A stretch of 46,875 nt of DNA from Candidatus Aminicenantota bacterium (GCA_011049545.1 DRHQ01000051.1:1-46875); one strand, 5' to 3'; counted from the stretch's first letter, positions 25,920 to 35,540 are shown. Translations and numbers: made by a program. The notes: a model not told the origin generated them from the sequence alone.

Positions 25920-27764
25920 ATGATAAAATCAATAAAAATCGGACGCAGATTTGTGATCATGGCCCTGGCGGTGATGCTCATAGTTGGTTACGCTTGCCGT
26001 GAGAAGGCGAACGATCGCATTGACCTATCTAAGGTCACTTGGGACAAGAATGAACTGAAAAAATACCTTGAACCTAGCACTGCCCCCCCTGGAACTGGAG
26101 GTGCCCAGGTAGCTGTCGTCGGAAAATACGGCATGATCACCGGCACAAGCGGAGTACTGGCAACTCATGTTGGGATTGAAACGCTCAAGATGGGCGGAAG
26201 TGCCGCGGACGCAATAATCGCCACCTCAATGGCACAGATCGCTCTGACTGCCGGTGCTGCGATCAGCTACGCAGGCGTCATGACCATGGTCTACTACGAT
26301 GCCGCAACGGGCGAAAGCCACTCGATGAATGCTGCTTACAATACTGTCCAGGGAGAAGACGACCCCATGTCCATACCTGGAATAAAACCCTCGGACGTGG
26401 GGAGCGACCAAAATTTTATGAAGGCGCTGAGCATGATCGAACCCAGCGGTCGCACTGTCCTGGTGCCCGGATTCATGGCAGGTGCGCAGGCCACCCATGA
26501 CCGCTTCGGCAAGCTCCCGTGGGTTGCGCTTTTCGAGCCGGCCATCTATGTAGCTGAAGAGGGAATTCCCGTCAGCGATTCTTTGAGCTGGAGGATTCAA
26601 ACGAACAAAAAGATCCTCTCACGCTTACCCGAGACGGAAGCCGTCTTTACGAAGGGGAACGGAGAGTTCTACGAGTCAGGTGACACCCTTCAACAGCCGG
26701 CACTCGCAAAAACTCTGAGGAAGGTGGCTTCCGAAGGTGCAGCCTACATGTACACAGGTGGATGGGCCAGAAAGTTCGTCGACGCTGTGCGTGCCGATGG
26801 CGGCAAGATGACCATGAAGGACATGCAGGACTACGAGGTCATTTGGTCCAAGCCCGTACGCAGCACTTACAAGGATTTCGAGGTTTACGCGTACGGCATG
26901 CCGGCAACCGGCGGTGTGGACACCGTCGAGGCACTGAATCTGTTGGAGTTGGCCGATCTGCGCCAGTTTGGAATGCGCCACTGGGAGAGCCCCGAAGCGT
27001 TGAAATGGTTCTCTCACATCTTGCGTGTGTCCTCCTTGAGCTTTTTCACAGCCGAGGAATGTGAAAAGGAGTATCCGGGGATCGACCTGTCACTTGAGTC
27101 CCGTGCAACCAAGGAAACGGCCAAATGGATCTGGGATAAGATCCGTTCAACGAATGGCGCGTTTCCGCCTGCCCCCTCCTTGAATGACGAACCGAAACAC
27201 TCAGCTGCAGTCGTCGCTGTAGATCGCTGGGGCAACGTCGCCGTGGTCCTTCACAGCATCAACACTATAATGTGGGGAAAGGAAGGCATTTTTGTAGATG
27301 GTATCTCCATCCCGGATTCAGCATGGTTTCAGCAGAAGGAGATCGCCATGGCCGGACCTGGAAACCGCCTGCCCGAGTCAACCAACCCCTGCATCATCAT
27401 GAAGGATGGCAAGCCCTTTTTGGGCTCCAGCGCGATTGGATCATCTCTACACCAGCAGACCATCCAGGGCTTGTACTACATGATGGAATACGGGATGAAT
27501 CCCAATGAGGCCGTCAGTAGCCCCGCGTTCATGGGAGGTGAATGGGGCAGAGTTGGCATCAGCATGGTCGATTCTGAGTTTGGCAAGGAGGTGATCGAAG
27601 GAGTTAAGGCATTAGGAATTAGTGTGAAACCTGTGAAGAGGCGGGCGCGTTTCTGGATTGCGGTGATGATCGATCCGGAGACTGGGGAACTCCGCAGCAC
27701 AGACTGGGCCAGAAAAAACGACTCTGGTGAACTCGTGCCGATGGGACTCGTCAAGGCCTATTAG
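25920..27764 (+). CDS. Gamma-glutamyltransferase family lipoprotein (GGT-2), Ser at nucleophile position
   Basis: The protein has 614 residues from ATG 25920, preceded by AAGAGGAGGG. An upstream TTG at 25881 is less likely because the Shine-Dalgarno sequence would fall inside the gene. The hydrophobic N-terminus ends in V-G-Y-A-C-R, a plausible lipobox. The GGT fold is shown by the N-terminal block IETLKMGGSAADAIIA and by VVAVDRWGNVAVVLHSIN. The nucleophile position, Thr in classical enzymes, aligns with Ser428 in H-S-A-A-V-V-A-V-D. An Ntn-hydrolase with Ser is possible, but alignment with one-residue shifts cannot be excluded by eye. The gene is visibly richer in G+C than its neighbours (sampled line at 26461: 40 of 60; MttB at 28981: 27 of 60), suggesting a separate origin. 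Confidence 0.85.
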   Translation: MIKSIKIGRRFVIMALAVMLIVGYACREKANDRIDLSKVTWDKNELKKYLEPSTAPPGTGGAQVAVVGKYGMITGTSGVLATHVGIETLKMGGSAADAIIATSMAQIALTAGAAISYAGVMTMVYYDAATGESHSMNAAYNTVQGEDDPMSIPGIKPSDVGSDQNFMKALSMIEPSGRTVLVPGFMAGAQATHDRFGKLPWVALFEPAIYVAEEGIPVSDSLSWRIQTNKKILSRLPETEAVFTKGNGEFYESGDTLQQPALAKTLRKVASEGAAYMYTGGWARKFVDAVRADGGKMTMKDMQDYEVIWSKPVRSTYKDFEVYAYGMPATGGVDTVEALNLLELADLRQFGMRHWESPEALKWFSHILRVSSLSFFTAEECEKEYPGIDLSLESRATKETAKWIWDKIRSTNGAFPPAPSLNDEPKHSAAVVAVDRWGNVAVVLHSINTIMWGKEGIFVDGISIPDSAWFQQKEIAMAGPGNRLPESTNPCIIMKDGKPFLGSSAIGSSLHQQTIQGLYYMMEYGMNPNEAVSSPAFMGGEWGRVGISMVDSEFGKEVIEGVKALGISVKPVKRRARFWIAVMIDPETGELRSTDWARKNDSGELVPMGLVKAY

Positions 27765-27907
27765 TATGAGTAAATTAAGATCGGCAATCTTTTTAATATC
27801 TTCATAACTATGAAATTCATGCCACTTTAGGGAAAGTAATAATTTTTTATTGATAAATTTATCAGAATGATAGATTATATTTGCTTAAATTTCAACAGGA
27901 GGAAGAA

Positions 27908-29344
27908 ATGGAAGATAAGTACAAACTCAATATTCCGAGGTTGAACATTCTCTCGAAAGACAAGCTCGAACTCATTCACCTTTCTTCGCTTGAGGTATTG
28001 AGAAGGACAGGATTGGATGTGAAAGAGCCTGAAGCAGTCGAGGTATTTAAAAAGGCTGGCTGTTTTGTGGATGGGGAAAGAGTGAGGATTCCTTCTAACC
28101 TCGTGGAGTGGGCTTTGAGAAACGTGCCTCATCGGGCTTGCCTCTGTACCAGGAATGGCGATCCCGCGATGTTTCTTGAAGAAAACAATGTCTATTTTGG
28201 CACTGGCTCTGACACTCCCAATCTTGTTGATCCTTACACTGGGGAGAGAAGACTTGCTGTGATTAAGGATATCGAAAACGTTTCGAAGGCAGTAGACTTT
28301 CTTGATGAGCTCAGTTTTGTCATGTGTTCCGGGATCGCAAGTGATGTAAACACCAAAATATCGGACCTCTACCATTTTGAGGCGATGGTGAATTATACGG
28401 AAAAGCCCATCGTTTTTACAGCCTGGAGTTTGGAGAATATGAAGACGATTATAGAAATGGCTGAGGTAGTAGCCGGAGGAATGGAAGAGCTTCGGAACAG
28501 TCCATTCATAGTTCTTTATACAGAGCCGATTTCTCCTCTCCAGTTGGCTAAGGAGTCCACCCAAAAACTTATGTACATGGCCGAAAAATCTCTTCCTGTA
28601 ATTTTTACCCCGGCAGTGATCACAGGAGGAACTGGCCCTGTTACTCTTGCAGGTGGAATTATTCAGGGAAATGCCGAAATTCTTGCTGGCTATGTCCTAT
28701 CCAATCTCATCAAAGAGGGGGCACCTTTTATTTATGGCGGCGGTATCACGTCGATGGATATGGCAACTTCTGTGGCCTGCTATGCTTCTGCGGAGTTTAT
28801 GCTTGGAGTTTGTGCTTCCACCGATATGGCGAGGTACTACAGGCTGCCCATGTTCAGCTTTGCCGGGTGTTCAGATTCCAACATTTTTGACCAGCAGGCG
28901 TCTCTGGAAGCGGCAATGTGGGTATTGTTGTCTTCTCTAAGTGGAGGAAATCTGGTTCATGATGTTGGCTACATAAACAATGGACTAACGACATCGTTTG
29001 AACAGATGGTTGTGACCAATGAAGTCATTGGCATGGTCAGGCGTATAACTCAAGGATTTGAAATCAACGAAGAGACCATGGCCCTTGATCTGATTGATAA
29101 GGTTGGTCCTGGTGGCGAATATCTCACCAGTGAGCATACTCTGAAACACTTTAAAGAGAACTGGTTTCCAGATTTGATTTCGAGAAGTCCCTATGAAAAA
29201 TGGATTGAAGAAGGCAGTAAGGATTTAGGGACAAAAGCCAACGAAAAGGTAAAATATATCCTGGAGAATCATAATCCAAAGCCTCTTAATGAAAAAATTA
29301 AAGCCAAGCTGAGAAAGATCGTGGAATCCAAAAACAATAAATAA
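27908..29344 (+). CDS. MttB family corrinoid-dependent methyltransferase, non-pyrrolysine (paralogue 2)
   Basis: The protein has 478 residues from ATG 27908. An upstream TTG at 27881 would place CAGGAGGAAG inside the gene, so the later start is preferred. Family blocks include VYFGTGSDTPNLVDPYTGERR, VTLAGGIIQGNAEILAGYVL and ALDLIDKVGPGGEYLTSEHTLKHF, and a Lys-rich C-terminal helix. There is no in-frame UAG, so pyrrolysine is not used. It is clearly diverged from the paralogues at 5761 and 29940, which suggests a different methylated substrate. It follows GGT-2 after 143 bases on the same strand. The methyl group would pass to a corrinoid protein such as the one at 18978. Confidence 0.9.
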   Translation: MEDKYKLNIPRLNILSKDKLELIHLSSLEVLRRTGLDVKEPEAVEVFKKAGCFVDGERVRIPSNLVEWALRNVPHRACLCTRNGDPAMFLEENNVYFGTGSDTPNLVDPYTGERRLAVIKDIENVSKAVDFLDELSFVMCSGIASDVNTKISDLYHFEAMVNYTEKPIVFTAWSLENMKTIIEMAEVVAGGMEELRNSPFIVLYTEPISPLQLAKESTQKLMYMAEKSLPVIFTPAVITGGTGPVTLAGGIIQGNAEILAGYVLSNLIKEGAPFIYGGGITSMDMATSVACYASAEFMLGVCASTDMARYYRLPMFSFAGCSDSNIFDQQASLEAAMWVLLSSLSGGNLVHDVGYINNGLTTSFEQMVVTNEVIGMVRRITQGFEINEETMALDLIDKVGPGGEYLTSEHTLKHFKENWFPDLISRSPYEKWIEEGSKDLGTKANEKVKYILENHNPKPLNEKIKAKLRKIVESKNNK

Positions 29345-29599
29345 AGCATGACGCAGAAACTTGCTAATAGAGAAGGTTTTCTATGGCGAACAATGCATTG
29401 AAAAAGGGTATTTTTTCCTTATTTTTTGGTTCGTAACCGGACTCTATTTTTCGATCTTAACACCATTTTGCGCTAATATGTTTTCTCCTGATATGAACTG
29501 AATCCCGTGTCTATTCAGATAAATATCGACTTTGACCTAGTCCTTATAGAGCCTATGTTTACCTTGAAAATGCCGGAAAAAAAAAGTATATTGTGAAAC
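29345..29599. other. Intergenic region, nothing recognised
   Basis: AT-rich sequence without a gene, a convincing terminator or a repeat shared with the rest of the window. Confidence 0.3.
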
Positions 29600-29836
29600 A
29601 TGAAATGTCCAGGGCAAGATACGCGCCATTGGAAACCAGGGGATATTTTTGAAGTTAAATGCCCCTCATGTGGCGTGTTGATCGAGTTCTTTAAGGACGA
29701 TATCAGAAGACGGTGTAAAGACTGCAAGAAACAGGTTACAAACCCAAAGATTGATTTGGGATGCATTGAATGGTGTAAATTTGCTGAGCAATGTGTTGGG
29801 CCCGAAGTAATGAAAAAAAAGAGCAAAAAAAAATAA
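29600..29836 (+). CDS. Small Cys-rich zinc-ribbon-like protein
   Basis: The 78-aa protein starts M-K-C-P-G-Q-D-T-R-H-W-K-P-G-D-I-F-E-V and has Cys pairs C-P-S-C (about 21-24) and C-K-D-C (39-42), plus C-I-E-W-C and a further Cys near the end. This pattern is seen as a small stand-alone zinc-ribbon-like domain, sometimes attached to HD-domain proteins. Its function is not known to me. Length and motif spacing suggest it is complete. No good ribosome binding site is seen. It lies between two MttB genes that read in opposite directions, but a role in methyl transfer is not implied by its sequence. Confidence 0.75.
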   Translation: MKCPGQDTRHWKPGDIFEVKCPSCGVLIEFFKDDIRRRCKDCKKQVTNPKIDLGCIEWCKFAEQCVGPEVMKKKSKKK

Positions 29837-29939
29837 GCATTATCAATACTGGCCATATTTTATAGCAGACTCAATATTGGCATTGCCGTGTTTATTTGTT
29901 GGAAAAGCAAAACGGGCAAGAGCAGTTAAAAACCGTCCT

Positions 29940-31382
29940 TTACCCAATCTTGGCTTTTTGGACAATTTTCCGAAGATTTTCTTTCACTTTAAGGGGTAAA
30001 GGTTCAGGCTTGTGCTCAGTAAGAATCAGTTCAATCCTTTCTGAAGTTCGCTCAGTCAGCGTCTTTCCGCCCTCTTCTAGCCAAGACTCGTAGGTTGCAC
30101 GCTCGAAAAGGTTAGGATACCAGCGCTTCCGATGATGCTTGAGAGTATGTTTTGTATTCAAAAATTGACCATCAGGGCCAACTTTCGCAATCACATCCAG
30201 TGCGAGGGCTTCATCGTCCATCTCAAATTCCTTAAAAAAGACTTTGAGCCAGCTTACAATCTCATCGCATATGACTAATTGGGCAAAAGAGAAAGTGAGG
30301 CCAGACTCCAAGTAACCTAGGTTGTGAATAATATTGCCGCCTGCGAGAGTCTCCGCAGTAAGACCCAGTGTTGCCTCTGCTACTGCCTGTAAATCTAAAG
30401 TTTTGGACTCAGAGGCTCCACCCAGTGAGAACATGGGAAGACCGTAAAAGTGGGCCATGGCCTGAGCGATGCCTCGTTCAGGTTCAATATACGTGAGAAC
30501 AAAAGTACGCATATCGAGATGTCCGGGGGACATACCCGGAATAACAACCGGTGCTCCCTCCCGTTTCAATTGAGAAAGCACTAATCCTAAAAGTGCTCCA
30601 GCATTGTCGAGAGCAACAGCACCTGCTGAAGTGATTGGGCTCGTGATTCCTGCTGTTGATGACGGGATGTAAAGAGACGGAAGGTTTTTTGAAGCCAGGT
30701 AAAGGAGCTTTTGCAAGGAATCTTCGTTGTGGAGGAACCCTGAAGGTACGTTAATGTAACAAGCTACCATCGGATTTTTCCTCAATGCCTCAGCACCACC
30801 CATAACTGCCTCAGCCATTTTTATGGCATCTAAACAGCCCCCAAATTCATAAGTGACAAAGATGATGGGTTTGGTCGTGTGATTGAGCATGGCTTCCATC
30901 TGATACCGGTCGGCAATGGCTTCATCTACATCTGAAGGGAGCAGCATAGACATCACATAGTCTATATTCGATAGAGAATCGCATAGAGTAACTCCTTCTA
31001 TAAGGTCCTTTACGACAGGTTTACGGCGTGTTTCGTTCCGGTGATCAATAATGTTCAAGCAATCTGAACCAGGCCCGTAAAAACATCGACGGCCTTCCAC
31101 TGGCATAACTGGGTTGCCAAGGCGATCGTATAAGACCAGCCGTTTGGGCACAGTAGTCAGTGCTTTTTCTACCAGGTTCGAAGGAACCCGCACCAAATTG
31201 CCGTCAGTTACATTGGCACCTGCTTTTTTGAGCAAATGGATGGCTTCTTCCAGCTGAAGACGCGCTCCCACACGCTCCAGTATTTCCAGGCTGGTCCAAT
31301 GCAGCTTCCGGCATTGCTTCTCTGAGAGGCGAGGGAAAGAAGGGGGATCAAGGATGTTGTCTTTTTTATCTTTATTTGCCAA
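29940..31382 (-). CDS. MttB family corrinoid-dependent methyltransferase, non-pyrrolysine (paralogue 3)
   Basis: The 480-aa MttB superfamily member has blocks FYGPGSDCLNIID, SAGAVALDNAGALLGLVL, ALDVIAKVGPDGQFLNTKHTLKHH and the basic C-terminus. It uses a TTG start with AAAGGAG eight bases upstream. It follows the MFS transporter gene by only 13 bases, so the two are almost certainly co-transcribed, and the carrier probably imports this enzyme's substrate. It is diverged from the other two paralogues and lacks an in-frame UAG. The methylated substrate (a betaine, methylated amino acid or similar amine) cannot be decided by sequence alone. Confidence 0.9.
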   Translation of the reverse strand: MANKDKKDNILDPPSFPRLSEKQCRKLHWTSLEILERVGARLQLEEAIHLLKKAGANVTDGNLVRVPSNLVEKALTTVPKRLVLYDRLGNPVMPVEGRRCFYGPGSDCLNIIDHRNETRRKPVVKDLIEGVTLCDSLSNIDYVMSMLLPSDVDEAIADRYQMEAMLNHTTKPIIFVTYEFGGCLDAIKMAEAVMGGAEALRKNPMVACYINVPSGFLHNEDSLQKLLYLASKNLPSLYIPSSTAGITSPITSAGAVALDNAGALLGLVLSQLKREGAPVVIPGMSPGHLDMRTFVLTYIEPERGIAQAMAHFYGLPMFSLGGASESKTLDLQAVAEATLGLTAETLAGGNIIHNLGYLESGLTFSFAQLVICDEIVSWLKVFFKEFEMDDEALALDVIAKVGPDGQFLNTKHTLKHHRKRWYPNLFERATYESWLEEGGKTLTERTSERIELILTEHKPEPLPLKVKENLRKIVQKAKIG

Positions 31383-31395
31383 ATTAGTTCTCCTT

Positions 31396-32658
31396 TTAGG
31401 AAATCTTCCTTATTTCCTTCTTTTTTACAACCTTCCCCAGGATGAGAAGAGCTGCCAGCAGGCCAATTATACATAGGCCGGCTATGAAGATGAAGAAATA
31501 CCTGTATCCCAATACTCCAGGGTATCTATCCAGGAGCACTCCACCGACCAGCGGTATAAAAATATCTGGAGTAAAGCCAATAACAGACAAAGCTCCCGTA
31601 GCTATTCCCGTAGCTGCAAGAGGGACTCCACCTTCTTCTAACAAGGCGAAATAGACTCCTCGGAGCGCATATATAGCTGCCGCAGCGATTGCTGTATTGA
31701 TGACCAGAATCAAAACCAAACTCGGATTTCCAGGTATGAAAATAAATACCCCAAAACTAAAAATCAAGATGACAAAAGACCAGACAACTGTTTTGGACGA
31801 ACCTATCTTATCAGCTATGAATCCTGCACCTAAAGCGGAAAATGGCTTTATAAGCATTTTGCCCATGCCAAGTGCTCCCCCAAAAACAACACTCATCAGA
31901 AACACATCTGTAGCATAAGGCGTAAAATAGTATGAACCCCAATAAGCACTATAAGCAGCAAGAATAACAATAGATATCAACCACACCACAGGCATCTTTA
32001 AAACCTTAATAATTTCTTGTAATCCTATTTTCTCTTTATTCTTTTCTTTTTCAGATTCGTCTTTGCTTGAATCTTCTAAAGAAAACCAGACTATCAATCC
32101 GATTATGATATCTAATAAAGAAAAAAGAATAATAACCCGGGAGAGAGCAAAATTTCCGCTTCCCAGCTTTGCAAATACAGCCAGTAAAGCTGCGGAACTG
32201 ACAACCTCTACAGTGCCCCGACCGCTTTCCAGGATTCCAAATGCTCTTCCCTGTTGTGTGGGCGGAGCCCAGTTTCTGGTTGCCTTAATGAGGGCAGCCC
32301 AAAAAGTTAAAGTGACGCTGACACCCCAAAAAGCATGAATGGCGATAGCCAGTCTGTAGGAAGGAAAGGTCGCAAAATATAATCCGGCAATTCCTGTTGA
32401 CAGCATAGAGAGAGTTATTAGTTTTCGAGCAGATATTTTGTCGGCAAGCCAGCCCCCGGGTAAATAAGAAATCATAGCAGTCACACCAAACACGCTCATC
32501 AGAATCCCTAATTGAGTATTGGACAGCTGGAGCGCTTTTTGTAAAGGAATATAGTACACCTCTCTCAGATAGGGCAATAAATAGATAATCGCACCCGACA
32601 GGCATAAACATGTCATTATCAGCCATCGACGGAATGTGCTCATTGTACTATCTATCAT
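31396..32658 (-). CDS. MFS transporter, predicted substrate importer for MttB paralogue 3
   Basis: The 420-aa integral membrane protein has about twelve hydrophobic segments in two halves. The MFS loop 2-3 signature is present (GGWLADKISARKLI, about residues 68-81) and is echoed in the second half by GAGFIADKIGSSK. A charged central loop (SSKDESEKEKNKEK) separates the halves. The closest general type is the NarK/OFA-like or sugar-phosphate-like antiporter set, without firm assignment. Two ATG codons (32658 and 32643) are possible and neither has a strong Shine-Dalgarno sequence. The tight coupling to the MttB gene downstream suggests transport of a methylated amine or carboxylate. Confidence 0.88.
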   Translation of the reverse strand: MIDSTMSTFRRWLIMTCLCLSGAIIYLLPYLREVYYIPLQKALQLSNTQLGILMSVFGVTAMISYLPGGWLADKISARKLITLSMLSTGIAGLYFATFPSYRLAIAIHAFWGVSVTLTFWAALIKATRNWAPPTQQGRAFGILESGRGTVEVVSSAALLAVFAKLGSGNFALSRVIILFSLLDIIIGLIVWFSLEDSSKDESEKEKNKEKIGLQEIIKVLKMPVVWLISIVILAAYSAYWGSYYFTPYATDVFLMSVVFGGALGMGKMLIKPFSALGAGFIADKIGSSKTVVWSFVILIFSFGVFIFIPGNPSLVLILVINTAIAAAAIYALRGVYFALLEEGGVPLAATGIATGALSVIGFTPDIFIPLVGGVLLDRYPGVLGYRYFFIFIAGLCIIGLLAALLILGKVVKKKEIRKIS

Positions 32659-32756
32659 GGGGCAGCCAAATTAAAAGAAGTAATTTTAACCCAATTCATT
32701 ATAAAATTTCAAATGTGCGAATCGAATCATCTAAAATGTTGACCGATCACAGACAC

Positions 32757-35036
32757 TTATTTTGTCCAGGCATAACCCAGCTTGATGAAGAATGTGCGGT
32801 CCGCCTGAGTGACATCAAGGCCCGTCTCGCCGAAATAATTATCTGAATAGCCGAGGAAGATCATGGTCTGGGGGTTGAGCTTGTAAGAGAACAAAATTTG
32901 GGTGAACAAAGTCTGCGTCCTTCTTTGTATGGGATTGATATAAAGCTCCGGTGTTCGTCCCACATTCAGGTACTGGACAATACCTCTGACGAACATTCGC
33001 ACGTTGAAATTATACACCAGCTTCAACTGGCTGAGACTTGCCCGGAAGATCTCGTCACCTCTTAAAGTGAACCGCTGAAAATTGTGTTGGAAGTTAATGT
33101 TGATATTTCTTCCCAAATTAACTTCTGCTGACGGAATCACATTCAAGGCAAAGGCTTTACGGGCGTTACTATAATCGACAGCATCGCCCAGCCATCCGTG
33201 CAGATTGAGCATGATGCCTCCTGCCGGCTTTATTTCCGCGTAGAATGACATCTGGTCTTTATCGTAAACTTCCTGTAAAAACCATTCCTTCTCCCTATAG
33301 TAGGTTGCCTGAACCACACTTTGAAGGGGTCCAGAATAGCCCGTCTGCAGGCCCATGGTACTGTCAGTGAGGTTTCCGTCATGGCCATAGGTGACATTGC
33401 CGAAGGCACTAACTGTGATACGCGTGAACCAATCACCTCTCTTTCCCCAGATAAACCGGGTGAGATCGGCGCTTGCTCTTCTTATATCCACACGGGGGAC
33501 AAAGCCATAGTCTGCACGAAAAGTGGGATTGCGGTCATTGTAGGAGAGACCATACCTCCAGTTTCGCCCCCGGTGATTGAAAGAGGCCATAAAGGCGTCT
33601 CCGCCAAAATCCTCTGAAGGCTGACCAAATGCTGATGAGATTGTGTCAGAGTAATCCGTCTCTGAGTGGAGATACTGGAAGCGCAATTCTTTAGTCCTGG
33701 AAAGGCGCAGAAACCCATCCACTCCAGCCACATGGTTGTAATAATCATCGGCCATTCGGCCTGTGTAGAGGAGGCCGATGGTCGAGTTCCTCCCTACATC
33801 CCGGCGGTAGCGGAGCACGCCGCTTGTCACATTCTGGTCGATGGAGGTTGATGCTGAGCCCTGGTTAGAAGGAAATATGAGGTTGTTGATTCTGTCATAG
33901 GCACCGAAAAACCCTATAGCGTTCTTGCCTAGTTTTCCGGTCAGCTTCAGACCTCCGTCAGGATCGGCTACGGTGCGTGTAAACACGGCTTCAACAGGAG
34001 TCAGGAAAAAGTCAGCTCCTTCAAGAAAAAAAGGTCTCTTTTCAGGGTAGTAGAGAGCAAATTTAGTGTTGATATCGAGTTGGGCTACGTCCGCCTCGAC
34101 CTGGGAGAAATCAGGATTTGCGGTAGCGTTGAGGATCAGGTTGGGTGTTATTCCCCAGCGGAATGTCACTCCAGGGTCGAACTCCTCATCACCTGCGGCC
34201 AAGGATCCGTCTGGAAAGTCTTCTCTTTTATCCGTCCGGACGGCTGTCAAGGTTGGATCAATCTCAATATTCAATCCGGTGGTCATTCCCTGAAGACCGG
34301 TGATTTTGTTTTGTTGACAGAGAAAACAGCCGATGTCCCGTCTCCGCATGTGCGAGATCATCCGATGCCGGACGTTGCGAGGATAGGAGCGCTCTGCGTC
34401 GAAACCCCAGGTCTGAACTTCAGAACTGTTGGGGAACCGCAGCTGACTGAAGGGAATTGCAATTTCCACAGTATATCCCCAATTGTTGATCTTTCCTTTC
34501 GATTTCCAGATCGCGTCCCAGGAAAAATTCTCATATCCTTCAGCCTCGCTGAAATTGGCATCAGCCTGAACACCCAATGGGTTGACCCTGAACTGGAAAG
34601 CTCTCCTCTCATCGTTGAAAGTGTCAACCATGATGACCACATGGTCGTCCTGGATTAAAGTAGCGGTGGAATCACGGTCCATCAGATGGGCACGGATTTT
34701 TCCTGGCTCCGGGTCGTAACAGCGAAATCCAACATAAAAATATTTTTTGTCGAAGGTCACCAGGCAGTCTGTATCAACTGGTGACGGGATGTTGTCTCCG
34801 GGCATCCACTCGTAGGGAAGATTGATGACCACAGCGTCAGACCAGGCCTGTTCATCCAGCACGCCATCGACCTTGATGGGTGAGGTTGCAGGCGTGACTG
34901 TAAAATTTTGAGCAGATGGTTCTAGCTTATCCTTTTCCTGGTCAGATTTGAAAAGCGGAGAGGCAAAAAAGGCTGAAGTCAGAACCAGGATCATAAAGAC
35001 GAAGCCTGTTATCCGGAAAAGTCGATACTGTACCAT
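32757..35036 (-). CDS. DUF5916 protein: CBM9-like domain plus outer-membrane-type beta barrel
   Basis: The protein has about 759 residues. Of several nearby ATG codons (35051, 35042, 35036), the last has the best spacing to GGAG. A signal sequence (hydrophobic 6-25) is followed by a CBM9-like beta-sandwich domain (about 45-220) containing KVDGVLDEQAW and YFYVGFRCYDP. From about residue 240 the sequence alternates in short amphipathic strands, with segments such as ATANPDFSQVEADVAQLDINTKFAL and PEKRPFFLEGADFF. These are typical of DUF5916 and of outer-membrane barrels, and imply a Gram-negative envelope. It would bind or import a glycan or other ligand. It lies 98 bases upstream of the MFS gene on the same strand and may share its transcript. 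Confidence 0.87.
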   Translation of the reverse strand: MVQYRLFRITGFVFMILVLTSAFFASPLFKSDQEKDKLEPSAQNFTVTPATSPIKVDGVLDEQAWSDAVVINLPYEWMPGDNIPSPVDTDCLVTFDKKYFYVGFRCYDPEPGKIRAHLMDRDSTATLIQDDHVVIMVDTFNDERRAFQFRVNPLGVQADANFSEAEGYENFSWDAIWKSKGKINNWGYTVEIAIPFSQLRFPNSSEVQTWGFDAERSYPRNVRHRMISHMRRRDIGCFLCQQNKITGLQGMTTGLNIEIDPTLTAVRTDKREDFPDGSLAAGDEEFDPGVTFRWGITPNLILNATANPDFSQVEADVAQLDINTKFALYYPEKRPFFLEGADFFLTPVEAVFTRTVADPDGGLKLTGKLGKNAIGFFGAYDRINNLIFPSNQGSASTSIDQNVTSGVLRYRRDVGRNSTIGLLYTGRMADDYYNHVAGVDGFLRLSRTKELRFQYLHSETDYSDTISSAFGQPSEDFGGDAFMASFNHRGRNWRYGLSYNDRNPTFRADYGFVPRVDIRRASADLTRFIWGKRGDWFTRITVSAFGNVTYGHDGNLTDSTMGLQTGYSGPLQSVVQATYYREKEWFLQEVYDKDQMSFYAEIKPAGGIMLNLHGWLGDAVDYSNARKAFALNVIPSAEVNLGRNININFQHNFQRFTLRGDEIFRASLSQLKLVYNFNVRMFVRGIVQYLNVGRTPELYINPIQRRTQTLFTQILFSYKLNPQTMIFLGYSDNYFGETGLDVTQADRTFFIKLGYAWTK

Positions 35037-35540
35037 TTTCATTTTCTCCATGTTATAGAATTCACAATCCGGCAATGTGCCTGTCCTTGGACTTTCTGCC
35101 AAGTATCCATTTAGGTCTCAAAAAACTTTAAAGTCAGCAATAAATATGCCATATTCTTCCATCTCTTTCCTGGACAGATGATTCCCAAATTCTTAAAAAA
35201 AGACTCGATTCAATCGTCCTCGCAACACCTCAAATTCAGGGATTTTCAACCTGGTATGCCCCACTGGTTAATTTTTGAACTGGGCACAGCATCCCTCTTC
35301 TTATTATACGATGAAATGCGAAATAAGGTTACATTAGCTAGATCGACAAAACTCTCCAGATTTATTGGAGTAGAAAACCTTCTAATTTTTTGAAGGAAGC
35401 ATCCCCGAAACCTTTATCCCAGTAATCACGGAAATAATTAGAAATTTTTTAAAGATTCTCTTATAATTGCCTTTGTCTATCATAAGCATCAATTATTAAA
35501 GAAAGAACAGGCCATAAATTTTAAGGAGGGAGGAAGAAAA
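35037..35540. other. Intergenic region between divergent genes
   Basis: About 500 bases without a supported gene. A 71-codon frame from 35178 has no ribosome binding site and no recognisable features. A promoter for the LiaF-like gene lies near its right end. Confidence 0.4.
35439..35467 (+). promoter_or_regulatory. Possible promoter, TAGAAA-N17-TATAAT
   Basis: A consensus -10 box TATAAT (35462-35467) stands 17 bases after TAGAAA, which matches four of six -35 consensus bases. The gene at 35541 starts 74 bases further on, behind a strong AAGGAGGGAGG site. Confidence 0.45.

Noticed and set aside
27875-28564. Antisense 229-codon frame opposite MttB paralogue 2
   Set aside because: It is a shadow of a well supported gene, with no ribosome binding site or recognisable protein features.
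5761-31382. Pyrrolysine-containing MttB
   Set aside because: All three frames are open without an internal UAG, so they belong to the non-pyrrolysine group.
35178-35393. 71-codon frame in the gap before the LiaF-like gene
   Set aside because: No Shine-Dalgarno sequence, no recognisable motif and an ordinary length for chance.
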